From: Nocardiopsis alkaliphila YIM 80379
GTDB taxonomy: Bacteria > Actinomycetota > Actinomycetes > Streptosporangiales > Streptosporangiaceae
Direction of reading: 5' to 3'
Length of the DNA stretch: 64,000 bases
NCBI RefSeq assembly: GCF_000341005.1
Contig: NZ_ANBD01000039.1
Location: 54,143-118,142, forward strand
Shown here: one piece after another, positions 53,247 through 61,542 of the stretch
Position numbering within the stretch: the stretch's first letter is position 1
How the letters are laid out: every line of letters starts with the position of its first letter
Position numbers and translations under genes: made by a program
Notes under the pieces: generated by a model
The model's database searches: none
Seen by the model: the letters and a program-made list of their open reading frames with translations, nothing else
Told to the model about the DNA's origin: nothing

Positions 53247-54197
53247 ATGGACTTGGACCCCGTACCCGCACTCTCCCGCGCCGCGGTCGGCGCCGCCGCG
53301 CACCTTCGGAGCGACGACGAGTGGCTGGCCAAGGCTTGGGCCGACCCGAACACGCGTGTCCTGGTCTTGGAGGGCGGTGAACCCGGCGGTCATGGCAGGC
53401 AGGCGTTGATGGCCAAACAATCCCGTGCCCTGGTCACAACCGGTAAGACCCGAGAACTCGTCCTCACCACCCCTGGACTCGCTCCGAAGGGGGAGCGCTA
53501 CCTTCTGGGCAGCGATGGCGAGCGCGCCTACTTCGCGGTCCGCTCTCCCGAGGAACTTCTCGCCGGTCCCGTCGCCGAACCCGCGTCCCTGCGCGAGGTC
53601 GGCGCGATCCTCGACGACCATGACACCGGCCTGTTCACCCGCGCCATCGCCTTGGCCAACTGGAACGCCACCCACGGCTTCTGTCCACGCTGTGGTTCAC
53701 GCACCCGGATCGAGAAGGCCGGCCACGTGCGGGTCTGCGAGGAGGAGGGAACCGAACAGTTCCCTCGGATGGACCCGGCGGTGATCATGCTGGTCCACCG
53801 TGAACGTGAGGGTCGGGAAGAAGTGCTGCTCGGCCACAACTCCAACTGGGACGCGCGGCGCTTCTCCGTCCTGGCCGGATTCGTCGACGCCGGTGAGTCC
53901 CTGGAGCAGGCGGTCATCCGAGAGGTCGCCGAGGAGACGGGTGTGGTCGTGGAGCATCCCCGTTACGTGTCCTCCCAGCCCTGGCCGTTCCCGCGCAGTC
54001 TCATGATGGGCTATACCGCCCGGGCGGTGGCGCAGGCCGATCCCACCGACGACGAGATCGCCCAGACCCGGTGGTTCACCCGTCCGGAACTGGCCGAGGC
54101 GACCCGTAGTGGAGAGGTCATCCTCCCGGGGCGGGTCTCCATCGCCCGCACACTCCTCGAGCACTGGTACGGGGGAGCGCTGAGCGGAGGCTGGTAG
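53247..54197 (+). CDS. nudC: NADH/NAD+ diphosphatase NudC
   Basis: 316 residues. The zinc-ribbon domain reads CPRCGSR..VRVCEEEGTEQFPR, with three Cys and Glu where the fourth Cys is usual. The Nudix box follows (GFVDAGESLEQAVIREVAEETGV) with the NudC hallmark SQPWPFPRSLMMG just after. NudC hydrolyses NAD(H) and decaps NAD-capped RNA. ATG 53247. Intact apart from the zinc ligand. Confidence 0.9.
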   Translation: MDLDPVPALSRAAVGAAAHLRSDDEWLAKAWADPNTRVLVLEGGEPGGHGRQALMAKQSRALVTTGKTRELVLTTPGLAPKGERYLLGSDGERAYFAVRSPEELLAGPVAEPASLREVGAILDDHDTGLFTRAIALANWNATHGFCPRCGSRTRIEKAGHVRVCEEEGTEQFPRMDPAVIMLVHREREGREEVLLGHNSNWDARRFSVLAGFVDAGESLEQAVIREVAEETGVVVEHPRYVSSQPWPFPRSLMMGYTARAVAQADPTDDEIAQTRWFTRPELAEATRSGEVILPGRVSIARTLLEHWYGGALSGGW

Positions 54198-54216
54198 TAG
54201 CCGGACGGGTGAAGAT

Positions 54217-54253
54217 CGCGGACCGTCCGTCCCCCCGTAGCGGACGGTCCGCG
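54217..54253. terminator. Bidirectional terminator between nudC and the ANTAR gene
   Basis: A perfect 13-bp stem (54217-54229 with 54241-54253) and an 11-base loop, between convergent genes. Confidence 0.75.
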
Positions 54254-54306
54254 TCGACCGGTCGGGCCGCCGTGTGGGCGTCGCCGGTACGAACGTCGCG
54301 GTCCGC

Positions 54307-54744
54307 TCAGCCTTGGCCGAGCTCGTCGGGCAGGACCGTCAACGGGCTGGTGCTGCTCTCCACCACGTCCTGGGCCAGATCGGCGACCTTGCGTCCGCGT
54401 GAACGCGCACAGGAACGCAGCCGTTCGAACGCCTCGCGCGGCGGCATGGTGTGCCGTTCGGCCAGGACACCGATCGCCTGTTCCACCACCACACGCGAGT
54501 GCAGGGCGTGTTCCAACTGCGCGATGGTGTGCCTCAGGCGCTCCACCTCCGAGGCGCCCTCTGGTGCTCGGCCGGGGGCCTGAGCACGTTGGCGGGAGCC
54601 GCCCGCCTCGGTGGCGAGCAGGTCGGCCAGTACCATCGCACTGATCAGGTCCGGAACGTCGTGGCCGTCCTGGCCCCCGCCCACACGCCACCCGTTCGAG
54701 GTGCGTCGCACCACTTCGGCGTCGACCGTGTCGGTCATCGCCAT
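54307..54744 (-). CDS. ANTAR-domain protein
   Basis: About 145 residues from ATG 54744; an in-frame ATG at 54789 would add 15 residues. The C-terminal ANTAR domain is RVVVEQAIGVLAERHTMPPREAFERLRSCA followed by SRGRKVADLAQDVV, the RNA-binding antiterminator fold. The N terminus has no GAF or receiver domain, so it may act alone or with a partner. Likely controls transcription termination at hairpin leaders; no target can be shown. Confidence 0.78.
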   Translation of the reverse strand: MAMTDTVDAEVVRRTSNGWRVGGGQDGHDVPDLISAMVLADLLATEAGGSRQRAQAPGRAPEGASEVERLRHTIAQLEHALHSRVVVEQAIGVLAERHTMPPREAFERLRSCARSRGRKVADLAQDVVESSTSPLTVLPDELGQG

Positions 54745-54854
54745 GTCATGAGGCCTCACATCGTCCCCCAACTCCACACTCCCCGCCATTTCCAGGTCTG
54801 TCGGCGTCGGCCGTGGTCCTGGAACCGGGGATGTCACCCTGAGGGAGGCGCCCC

Positions 54855-54888
54855 ACGGTGCGGGCCACGTGGACGCGGCCCGCACCGT
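54855..54888 (-). terminator. Terminator of the mycoredoxin gene
   Basis: A perfect 12-bp stem (54855-54866 with 54877-54888) with a ten-base loop, six bases after the mycoredoxin stop on the minus strand. Confidence 0.75.
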
Positions 54889-54893
54889 TCGTC

Positions 54894-55163
54894 CTAGGAC
54901 AGCTCGGCCAACTTCTTCTTCACCTGAGCGAGCGACGGGTTGGTCATGGCCGTGTCGTCGCTGAAGACCAGGGTGGGGACCGTCTGGTTCCCACCGTTCA
55001 CCTTCATCACGAACTCCGCGGCCTCCGGGTTCTCCTCGATGTCCACCTCGCGCCCGGTGATGCCCTCCCTGGAGAGCTGGCTCTTGAGCCGCTTGCAGTA
55101 ACCGCACCAGGGCGTGGTGTACATCGTGAACTGCTCGGTGCCCGTACTCGTCATCTCGCTCAC
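54894..55163 (-). CDS. Mycoredoxin-like glutaredoxin
   Basis: About 89 residues from GTG 55163. The active site TTPWCGYC (Cys20, Cys23) with CGYC is that of actinobacterial mycoredoxin, which reduces mycothiol mixed disulfides using the mycothiol system. NQTVPTLVFSDDTAMTNPSLAQV is the conserved second half. An ATG at 55154 is an alternative start. No mycothiol biosynthesis gene is nearby. Confidence 0.87.
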   Translation of the reverse strand: MSEMTSTGTEQFTMYTTPWCGYCKRLKSQLSREGITGREVDIEENPEAAEFVMKVNGGNQTVPTLVFSDDTAMTNPSLAQVKKKLAELS

Positions 55164-55413
55164 GTCTTTTCCATGTCGACGGTCATGATCGGGGAGGTTC
55201 CCAACGGTTCCAACACCATGGGGATCGCCTCGCTTCCCATGAACGTTCGACACAACGTGGGACGCCTCACAGAGGCGACTGGTTCTGGAATGTGTTACTT
55301 GAGCCGTTCCTCCAGCTCGGGGACGATGAGCCGGGCCAGCGGCGTACGGTGCCCGTCGATTCTTGAGACAATGTTCCTCCAGACCCACCCGTCCGAGCAG
55401 ATGCAGGAGCACC

Positions 55414-57522
55414 ATGGACCCCGACCGCGTCCTGGAGGGACTGGACCCGGAACAGACCGAGGCGGCACGTGCTCTGCGTGGGCCCGTGTGCATCCTGGCG
55501 GGTGCCGGAACGGGCAAGACGCGGGCGATCACGCACCGGATCGCGCACGCGGTGGCCGGCAACGTCGTCGGTGAACAGCAGATCCTCGCGGTCACCTTCA
55601 CCGCTCGTGCCGCCGGTGAGATGCGTGGTCGGTTGCGCGCCCTGGGCGCCCCCCGAGTCCAGGCGCGTACCTTCCACGCAGCCGCGCTGCGTCAACTCTC
55701 CTACTTCTGGCCCCAAGTGGTCGGCGGTGAAAAACCCACCTTGATCGAGAGCAAGATCAAGGCGGTGGGGCGCGCCGCCCACGCCGTGGGTCTGCAACCG
55801 GACAGGACCGGACTGCGCGACCTCGCCGGCGAGATCGAGTGGGCCAAGGTCACCCAGGTTCGCCCCGGTGAGTACGACAAGGCGATCGTCAAGGCGGGAC
55901 GCCAGGCCCCGATGCCCGCGGGCGAGGTCGCCCGGGTCTTCGAGGCCTACGAGGAACTGTGCCGTGAGTACAACCTCCTCGACTTCGAGTCCATGCTCGA
56001 ACTCACCGCGGGGATGATCACCGAGTACCCGGCCATCGCTCAGCGGGTCCGTGACCAGTACCGGTACTTCGTCGTCGACGAGTTCCAGGACGTCAACCCG
56101 CTCCAGAAGCTGCTGCTGGACGCCTGGCTGGGCGACCGAGACGACCTGTGCGTGGTCGGCGATCCCAGCCAGACCATCTACTCCTTCGCCGGCGCCACCC
56201 CCGCCTACCTGACCGGGTTCGCCGACCGCTACCCGCACGCCACCGTGGTCCGGCTGGTCCGCGACTACCGCTCCACCCCCCAGGTGGTGCGGGTGGCCAA
56301 TCACGTCATCGCCCAAGCCAAGGGGGCCACATCCGCCGGGCACCTCACCCTTCGAGCCCAGCGTTCCGATGGCCCGGACCCCCTCTATCAGGAGTACGAC
56401 GACGAGCTCGCCGAGGCCACCGGTGTCGCCCGCAAGATCAGCGTCCTGATGGAGGGCGGTCTACCGGCCCGTGAGATCGCGATCCTGGTACGCACCAACT
56501 CCCAGTCCGCCGCCTACGAACAGGCCTTGAGCGACCAGGGTGTGCCCTTCACCGTGCGCGGCACGACCCGTTTCTTCGAACGCCCCGAGATCCGGCAGGC
56601 CGTGCACGTCCTTCGCGGGGCTCGGCGTGGTGCCGCCGATGAACAGGCCGAGCCCTTGGTTCGGACGGTGCGCCACCTGCTCTCCCAGATGGGGCTCACC
56701 GACACCGCGCCGGAGGGCCGGCAGGCACGCGAGCGTTGGGAGTCGCTGTCCGCCTTGGCCCAACTGGCCGAGGACATGGCGGCCAAGCCCGGGCCGGGTG
56801 GAGGCACCGCCACCATGGGCGACTTCGTCGAAGAGCTCGAAACCCGGGTGAGCACCGAGCACGCACCCGGTTTCGAGGGGGTCACCATCGCCTCCCTGCA
56901 CTCCGCCAAGGGCCTGGAGTGGGACGCGGTGTTCCTCGTCGGACTGACCGAGGGCATGATGCCCATCATCTACGCCGAGACCGACGAGGAGGTCGAGGAG
57001 GAGCGCCGACTGTTCTACGTGGGTGTGACCCGTGCTCGTGAGCACCTGGCGATGTCCTGGTCGTTGTCTCGCTCGCCCGGGGGGCGCAAGACCCGCAAAC
57101 CCTCACGTTTCCTCGACGGGCTCCGTCCGGCGTCACCCTCTACGGGTGGACGCCGCGACCGCCGTAAGAGCGGGGTCACGCGTTGCCGAGTGTGCACCAA
57201 CGCGCTCACCGACGTCACCGAACGCAAGCTGGGCCGTTGCCTGGATTGTCCCTCCACCTACGACGAAGCGTTGTTGGAGCGCCTGCGAGACTGGCGACGC
57301 CTGACCGCGCAGACCCAGAAGGTGCCCGCCTACGTGGTCTTCACCGACGCCACCCTCCAAGCCATCGCGGAACAGGAACCGGGTAGCGTCTCGCAGCTGT
57401 CCGCCGTATCCGGTGTCGGCGCGGCCAAGCTGGATCGTTACGGTGAAGCGGTGCTCGCACTGGTCGCGGGACGCGATCCAAGGGAGCCGGCCGTTGGTGA
57501 CGGAGAGGACGAGGATGAGTGA
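55414..57522 (+). CDS. uvrD2: UvrD2-like DNA helicase with tetracysteine and HRDC domain
   Basis: 702 residues. SF1 motifs: AGAGTGKTRAI, VVDEFQDVNPLQ, and GVTRAREHLA, with GLEWDAVFLVGL. The C-terminal CRVC...CLDC tetracysteine, then an HRDC domain (VVFTDATLQAIAEQEP), is the layout of mycobacterial UvrD2, a 3'-5' helicase. ATG at 55414 with AGGAG four bases upstream. It overlaps the next gene by eight bases (ATGAGTGA at 57515-57522). Confidence 0.92.
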   Translation: MDPDRVLEGLDPEQTEAARALRGPVCILAGAGTGKTRAITHRIAHAVAGNVVGEQQILAVTFTARAAGEMRGRLRALGAPRVQARTFHAAALRQLSYFWPQVVGGEKPTLIESKIKAVGRAAHAVGLQPDRTGLRDLAGEIEWAKVTQVRPGEYDKAIVKAGRQAPMPAGEVARVFEAYEELCREYNLLDFESMLELTAGMITEYPAIAQRVRDQYRYFVVDEFQDVNPLQKLLLDAWLGDRDDLCVVGDPSQTIYSFAGATPAYLTGFADRYPHATVVRLVRDYRSTPQVVRVANHVIAQAKGATSAGHLTLRAQRSDGPDPLYQEYDDELAEATGVARKISVLMEGGLPAREIAILVRTNSQSAAYEQALSDQGVPFTVRGTTRFFERPEIRQAVHVLRGARRGAADEQAEPLVRTVRHLLSQMGLTDTAPEGRQARERWESLSALAQLAEDMAAKPGPGGGTATMGDFVEELETRVSTEHAPGFEGVTIASLHSAKGLEWDAVFLVGLTEGMMPIIYAETDEEVEEERRLFYVGVTRAREHLAMSWSLSRSPGGRKTRKPSRFLDGLRPASPSTGGRRDRRKSGVTRCRVCTNALTDVTERKLGRCLDCPSTYDEALLERLRDWRRLTAQTQKVPAYVVFTDATLQAIAEQEPGSVSQLSAVSGVGAAKLDRYGEAVLALVAGRDPREPAVGDGEDEDE

Positions 57523-58405
57523 GCGCGACGGGATCGGGCGGGGAGGACAGTCCCTACCCGAGCTTCTGAAGGTGCTGGACCTCGAACAGATCGAGGTCAA
57601 CATCTTTCGTGGAAGCAGTCCGGCCGAGGGTCCACAGCGGGTCTTCGGCGGGTTGGTCGCGGGGCAGGCCTTGGTGGCGGCGGGGCGGACGGTGCCCTCC
57701 GAGAGGTACGTGCACTCCCTGCACGCGTACTTCATACGTCCGGGTGATCCCTCGGTGCCGATCGTGTACGAGGTCGATCGCGTGCGCGACGGGCGTTCCT
57801 TCACCACTCGCAGGGTCGTGGCGATTCAGCACGGCAAGGCGATCTTCACGCTGTCGGCCTCCTTCCACAAGGAGGAACCGGGGTTGGACCACCAGATCCC
57901 GATGCCGGACGTGCCTCCGCCCGAGGAACTGCTCAGTACGCGGGACCGGCTGCACGAGGCGTTCGGTAAGGTGCCCAACTTCGTTCAGTGGCACCCCATC
58001 GAGATGCGTCCGGTGGGTGCGATGTCCTTCGAGGCCGAACGTGATCCGGGGTTGCGCACCGCCACCAACCCGGTCTGGTTCAAGGTCGACGGCAGGCTCC
58101 CGGACGATCGACTCACCCAGGTGTGCTTGATGACCTACGCCTCCGACATGACGTTGCTGGACACCGTCCTGTTGCGGCATGGACGTTCGTTCGCGGGCAT
58201 CACCATGGCCAGCCTGGACCACGCCATGTGGTTCCATCGTCCCTTCCGCGCCGACGAGTGGCTGCTGTACGCGCAGGAATCCCCGACCGCCCAAGGCGCA
58301 CGGGGGCTGGCGCGGGGGTTGGTCTACACCAGAGACGGACAGCTGGTCTGCTCGGTGGTGCAGGAGGGCATGATCCGCGTGGTGGACGCCGAAGGCTGGG
58401 ACTGA
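57515..58405 (+). CDS. tesB: Acyl-CoA thioesterase II (TesB)
   Basis: 296 residues, double hotdog fold. FGGLVAGQALVAA, YFIRPGDPSVPIVYEV and the C-terminal ASLDHAMWFHRPFRADEWLLY are TesB landmarks, and the last includes the catalytic Asp. It hydrolyses medium/long acyl-CoAs. ATG at 57515 overlaps the helicase stop, so the two are coupled although functionally unrelated. Confidence 0.92.
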   Translation: MSERDGIGRGGQSLPELLKVLDLEQIEVNIFRGSSPAEGPQRVFGGLVAGQALVAAGRTVPSERYVHSLHAYFIRPGDPSVPIVYEVDRVRDGRSFTTRRVVAIQHGKAIFTLSASFHKEEPGLDHQIPMPDVPPPEELLSTRDRLHEAFGKVPNFVQWHPIEMRPVGAMSFEAERDPGLRTATNPVWFKVDGRLPDDRLTQVCLMTYASDMTLLDTVLLRHGRSFAGITMASLDHAMWFHRPFRADEWLLYAQESPTAQGARGLARGLVYTRDGQLVCSVVQEGMIRVVDAEGWD

Positions 58406-58710
58406 GAAAGCCCTCGGTGCCGGCCCGTTCACATGGCCGGCGTCCATTCGCCTCGGCCCCTTTTTCGAACCCGATGCGTGGGGTTCGGCGGGCGGACCCG
58501 GGAGGACGTCTCGACAGGGCGGGGGAAGGGTCGATGCCTTTCGCCTCGGCCTCCCCTTCGTGGAAGTTCTGGCCGGATGTGGACGTTTTCGCAGGTCAAA
58601 AATAGGTTGCCGTCTTTCTTGGGCATCCGTAATGTGTACACCGTCGCAATGACCGCTCTTGGTACAGGTGAAAGATCCTGTGCCCGACCTTGAAGGAGGT
58701 GCCTGATCTG
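58406..58710 (+). other. Gene-free stretch upstream of the whiB7 leader
   Basis: About 200 bases after tesB with no recognised gene, then the WhiB7-type promoter (58598-58635) and the 5' end of the leader. An AAGGAGGT ribosome binding site is at 58693-58700. Confidence 0.6.
58598..58635 (+). promoter_or_regulatory. WhiB7-type autoregulated promoter of the whiB7 leader
   Basis: TTGCCG (58607-58612) and TAATGT (58630-58635) are separated by exactly 17 bases. AAAAAT (58598-58603) lies three bases upstream of the -35, the arrangement of the WhiB7-SigA activator site at WhiB7-regulated promoters. The likely start of RNA is near 58642, about 600 bases before the whiB7 start codon. The promoter call is strong by sequence; use by WhiB7 is inferred. 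Confidence 0.7.
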
Positions 58711-59046
58711 ATGACGACGAAGAACCAGTGGATCCCCGACCTCGACGCCGCGTGGCGTCCGTTGTCGTCCCATGTCGTTTCGGGCACCGACCTGAGCGGT
58801 GGCGTCATCGACGGCGCCTTCGCCGGCGACCGGATGAACACCGTGGGCGTGGAGTTGCTCATCGCGGACATCTCCCTGCTCAAGGGGACCAGTGTGTCCG
58901 AACCCGGTGTCCTCGGTGGCCTGCGACGCGATGAGTCCGGACCTGCCCTTGCTCACGGCGAGTTCACCGGTGGCGTCCACGCCCGTATCGAAACCCCGCG
59001 CCGTTATGGCGCACTGGGGGAGTGTCCACGGAGGACTCCGGTCTAG
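58711..59046 (+). CDS. Leader ORF upstream of whiB7 (possible uORF of the attenuator)
   Basis: 111 residues, unrecognised. ATG at 58711 follows a perfect AAGGAGGT by ten bases, and the first 60 codons have strong GC-rich third positions, so it is surely translated. Its TAG (59044-59046) lies inside a hairpin (59032-59057) and about 20 bases before the leader terminator. It may be the ribosome-stall uORF of whiB7/wblC genes; if so it is long for one. It could also be an independent small gene. Confidence 0.6.
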   Translation: MTTKNQWIPDLDAAWRPLSSHVVSGTDLSGGVIDGAFAGDRMNTVGVELLIADISLLKGTSVSEPGVLGGLRRDESGPALAHGEFTGGVHARIETPRRYGALGECPRRTPV

Positions 59047-59104
59047 ACCGGCGAGTCCACTCCGTGGCCGCGGACCCCAGCACAGGGGCCCGCGGCTTTC
59101 TTTG
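59032..59104 (+). promoter_or_regulatory. whiB7 leader attenuator: hairpin and intrinsic terminator
   Basis: A first hairpin (GGACTC and CGGTC arms, 59032-59057) spans the leader ORF stop. The terminator follows: GCCGCGG-A-CCCC (59067-59078) pairs with GGGG-C-CCGCGGC (59085-59096) over a six-base loop, with TTTCTTTG after. It ends 140 bases before whiB7. Terminating inside the leader unless a ribosome stalls is the attenuation scheme known for whiB7/wblC. Antibiotic stalling is inferred, not seen. Confidence 0.65.
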
Positions 59105-59244
59105 TATCTCCGTCACGGCCCTCCGTCCCCCAGGGACGGGGAGAAGACGGCGGCATCGCAGAGTCCAGGTCCCGCACCGGACCGGTTCCGGTGACCGAAC
59201 ACCGACCGCGTTGTACGAACGATCAAAGATCTTGGAGGGTACCG

Positions 59245-59523
59245 ATGCTTGCGTCGGTCCTGGTCACGCCCCAGCTGGGTGAGGTCGACATTCCCTGCCG
59301 TCTCGAGCCGGACCTGTTCTTCGCCGAGGCCCCCGCCGACGTCGAGGCCGCGAAGGCCATCTGCGGGAACTGCCCGATCAAGGAACAGTGCCTGGCGGAC
59401 GCTCTGGAGCGGAGCGAACCGTGGGGCGTCTGGGGCGGGCAGCTGCTCGTCTCAGGTCAGGTCGTGGCGCGCAAGCGTCCCCGGGGTCGTCCTCGGAAGA
59501 ACCCCGCTCCCGTCGCCGCCTGA
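59245..59523 (+). CDS. whiB7: WhiB7 transcription factor
   Basis: 92 residues. The [4Fe-4S] ligands are Cys18, Cys40, Cys43 and Cys49, spaced as in Wbl proteins. GVWGG (61-65) is the SigA-contact turn, and RPRGRPRK (78-85) is the C-terminal AT-hook that marks WhiB7/WblC. It activates intrinsic antibiotic-resistance genes with SigA. ATG at 59245 has GGAGGG about five bases upstream. Confidence 0.95.
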   Translation: MLASVLVTPQLGEVDIPCRLEPDLFFAEAPADVEAAKAICGNCPIKEQCLADALERSEPWGVWGGQLLVSGQVVARKRPRGRPRKNPAPVAA

Positions 59524-59576
59524 CGGCACCTCACCCCACCAAGCCCTCACGAACCGGAAGGACCCGAAGGACGATG

Positions 59577-59732
59577 ATGCAGGAACTCATGCGCATGGTG
59601 CACTGGAGCGAGGAAGAACCGCGTGACCGTCAGCTCAGAAGGATCGGTGCCCGGCACCTTCGCGCCCGCCGGCGTGAACAGCGCCGTGCGGAGGCGGCGA
59701 TCATGGAAATCGCGTGGTCGCGGCTGTGTTGA
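59577..59732 (+). CDS. Small basic protein downstream of whiB7
   Basis: 51 residues, strongly basic in the middle (ARHLRARRREQRRAEAAIME). ATG at 59577 follows GAAGGA by five bases; 59574 is an alternative. It lies 53 bases after whiB7 and before a hairpin, so it is likely in the same transcript. No family recognised; DNA or RNA binding is only a guess from charge. Confidence 0.55.
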   Translation: MQELMRMVHWSEEEPRDRQLRRIGARHLRARRREQRRAEAAIMEIAWSRLC

Positions 59733-59762
59733 CGCCGGGCGAGGTTCGCGCGGCGCGTCGAT

Positions 59763-59810
59763 GAACGAGACCGAACGGTCCCCTCGCCCCGGGCCCGTCC
59801 GGTCTCGTTC
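59763..59810 (+). terminator. Terminator after whiB7 and the small ORF
   Basis: GAACGAGACCG (59763-59773) pairs with CGGTCTCGTTC (59800-59810), with an inner ACGG/CCGT pair, 30 bases after the small ORF stop. Confidence 0.6.
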
Positions 59811-59910
59811 GTATAACCAAAAGCGAACGCATCCGACCCGAGGAAGCGTTGACGTGGCCCGTCTCACCGCCCGGAAGTGGTGCGGGCCAGGGCGGAATGT
59901 GCTACCTGGT

Positions 59911-59953
59911 GGTGTTTTCCGGTTCGGATCGATGACCCGGAGGGGAAAACACC
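59911..59953. promoter_or_regulatory. Inverted repeat upstream of the YgjP-like metalloprotease gene
   Basis: GGTGTTTTCC (59911-59920) and GGAAAACACC (59944-59953) are perfect inverted repeats 23 bases apart, 65-107 bases before the gene's start. Confidence 0.35.
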
Positions 59954-60017
59954 TCGACGGTATTTCGATGCGGGGGACACCTGTTCGGAAACGCTCCGCT
60001 GGGCTACCGTAAAGTTC

Positions 60018-60584
60018 GTGCCCTCGAACACCAAAGTCGAGGTACGACGCAGTCCTCGTCGCCGACGCACCGTGTCGGCCTACCGGGACGGGGACACCAC
60101 GGTCGTCCTCGTGCCCGCCACGTTCTCCCGCGCAGAGGAAAAGCGCTGGGTGGAGCAGATGCTGCGAAAACTCGAGGCGAGGGAGGGCCGGCGCCGCCCC
60201 GGTGATCGGGAACTCCACGAACGCGCCGTCGAACTGGCCGTGCGTTACCTGGACGGTACACGGCTTCCCGACAGCGTCCGCTGGGTCGACAATCAGAACA
60301 CCCGCTGGGGCTCGTGCACCCCGGACACCCGGACGATCCGGATCTCCCGCCGTGTCGCCGGAATGCCTTCCTGGGTGGTCGACTACGTCCTCGTTCACGA
60401 GCTCGCCCACCTGCACGTTCCACATCACGGCCGGGAGTTCTGGGACCTGGTGCGTCGTTACCCCAAGGCGGACCGGGCCCGGGGCTACCTGGAGGGGTAC
60501 AGCGCGGGCAGCCGCTCCGAAGGCTGCGCGCACACAGGGGAGGGCGAGGAGCTCGAAGTCGACGAGATCGCCCTCGAGGAATAG
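60018..60584 (+). CDS. YgjP-like zinc metallopeptidase (M48/DUF45 family)
   Basis: 188 residues. The zinc motif HELAHL (127-132) lies in YVLVHELAHLHVPHHGREFW, with the later HH/FW landmark of DUF45. WGSC (97-100) is the family's substrate-side motif. A basic, Arg-rich N terminus precedes the domain. GTG at 60018. A constant neighbour of wblC in related genomes, as I recall. Substrate unknown. Confidence 0.85.
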   Translation: MPSNTKVEVRRSPRRRRTVSAYRDGDTTVVLVPATFSRAEEKRWVEQMLRKLEAREGRRRPGDRELHERAVELAVRYLDGTRLPDSVRWVDNQNTRWGSCTPDTRTIRISRRVAGMPSWVVDYVLVHELAHLHVPHHGREFWDLVRRYPKADRARGYLEGYSAGSRSEGCAHTGEGEELEVDEIALEE

Positions 60585-60608
60585 ATCCGGCCGCGTTCAC
60601 CTTCCGGG

Positions 60609-60971
60609 TCAGGTGTCGCCAGGGGCGCGGGAACGCTCCAGTTCCTCGCGTATCCGCCACAGTGTGACCGCGCTGATCGACAACAGGACTCCGACGAGGA
60701 CGACGTAGTAGATCGTCATGCCGCCCCAGGAACCGGAGACCCACGCACGCCCCACGATCGCGATCATCAACAGGGCCAAGAAAACGCAGATCATCTGCCC
60801 CGAGCGGAACGAGCGGCGCTTGTGCTCGAAACGGATCCGGGCGGCCTCCCGTGCGTCGATCCGACCGGCCGCCTCATCGACCACGGCCCTGATGACCGCC
60901 TTACGGGCACGCTGGGCGCTCAGGAAGATGACGAGCCCGCCGAGCATGCCGACGACGGTGATCAGGGACAT
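60609..60971 (-). CDS. Membrane protein, function unknown
   Basis: 120 residues with three TM helices (near 3-20, 58-76, 85-104) and a charged loop between. ATG at 60971 has GAGGAC eight bases upstream; a longer frame to 61313 overlaps the Nudix gene and is not supported. It follows the Nudix gene by 10 bases on the same strand and is probably co-transcribed. Confidence 0.7.
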   Translation of the reverse strand: MSLITVVGMLGGLVIFLSAQRARKAVIRAVVDEAAGRIDAREAARIRFEHKRRSFRSGQMICVFLALLMIAIVGRAWVSGSWGGMTIYYVVLVGVLLSISAVTLWRIREELERSRAPGDT

Positions 60972-60981
60972 GGAACCGTCC

Positions 60982-61542
60982 TCAGGGATGGACCGGACCG
61001 TGCGCACGCACCGCGTCCACGGCGGCACGGACCAGGTCGCGCACCGAATCGTCGGTGGGTTCGGGCAACTCCTCGACCGGGAACCAAGCCAGGTCCGCGG
61101 ACTCGTCCGGGTCACGGACCAGCACCGCGTCATTGGGAGCCACGGCGGCGAATTGGACGTCCAAGTGGTGACTTCCGCCACCGCAGGGCACCGGGTGACG
61201 GTCCAACCGCACCGGTTCGGCGAGCATGGTGATGTCGCTGATCCCGGACTCCTCGCCGGCCTCCCGCAACGCCGCTCCGACCAAGCTGGTGTCGGCCATC
61301 TCGCAATGTCCACCGGTCTGCAACCACATGCGGTGGACGCGATGCAGGACCAATGCCACCCGGGTGCCGTCGGCGGAGACGATCGCCGAACTCGCGGTCA
61401 GGTGCCCGGGCAGACACGTTCGCCACATCGCGTCGGGGTGCGCCTCCAAGTGCTCCAGGTAAGAAGTACGCAACGCCTCTTGAGCGGAGTCGGGGGCGCC
61501 CCAGGCGGTGAGCACCGCCTGAGCGTCCTCGCGCAGGTTCAC
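60982..61542 (-). CDS. Nudix hydrolase
   Basis: 186 residues. The Nudix box is GHCEMADTSLVGAALREAGEE followed by SGI, with the Gx5Ex7REUxEExGU pattern slightly altered (GHCEMADTS for the G and first E spacing). The rest is a typical alpha/beta Nudix fold. GTG at 61542 overlaps the upstream stop by four bases. Substrate unknown. Confidence 0.82.
   Translation of the reverse strand: MNLREDAQAVLTAWGAPDSAQEALRTSYLEHLEAHPDAMWRTCLPGHLTASSAIVSADGTRVALVLHRVHRMWLQTGGHCEMADTSLVGAALREAGEESGISDITMLAEPVRLDRHPVPCGGGSHHLDVQFAAVAPNDAVLVRDPDESADLAWFPVEELPEPTDDSVRDLVRAAVDAVRAHGPVHP

Noticed and set aside
60972..61313. Longer start for the small membrane protein
   Set aside because: It overlaps the Nudix gene in another frame and has Arg/Ser/Trp-rich shadow composition; ATG 60971 has a good ribosome binding site.
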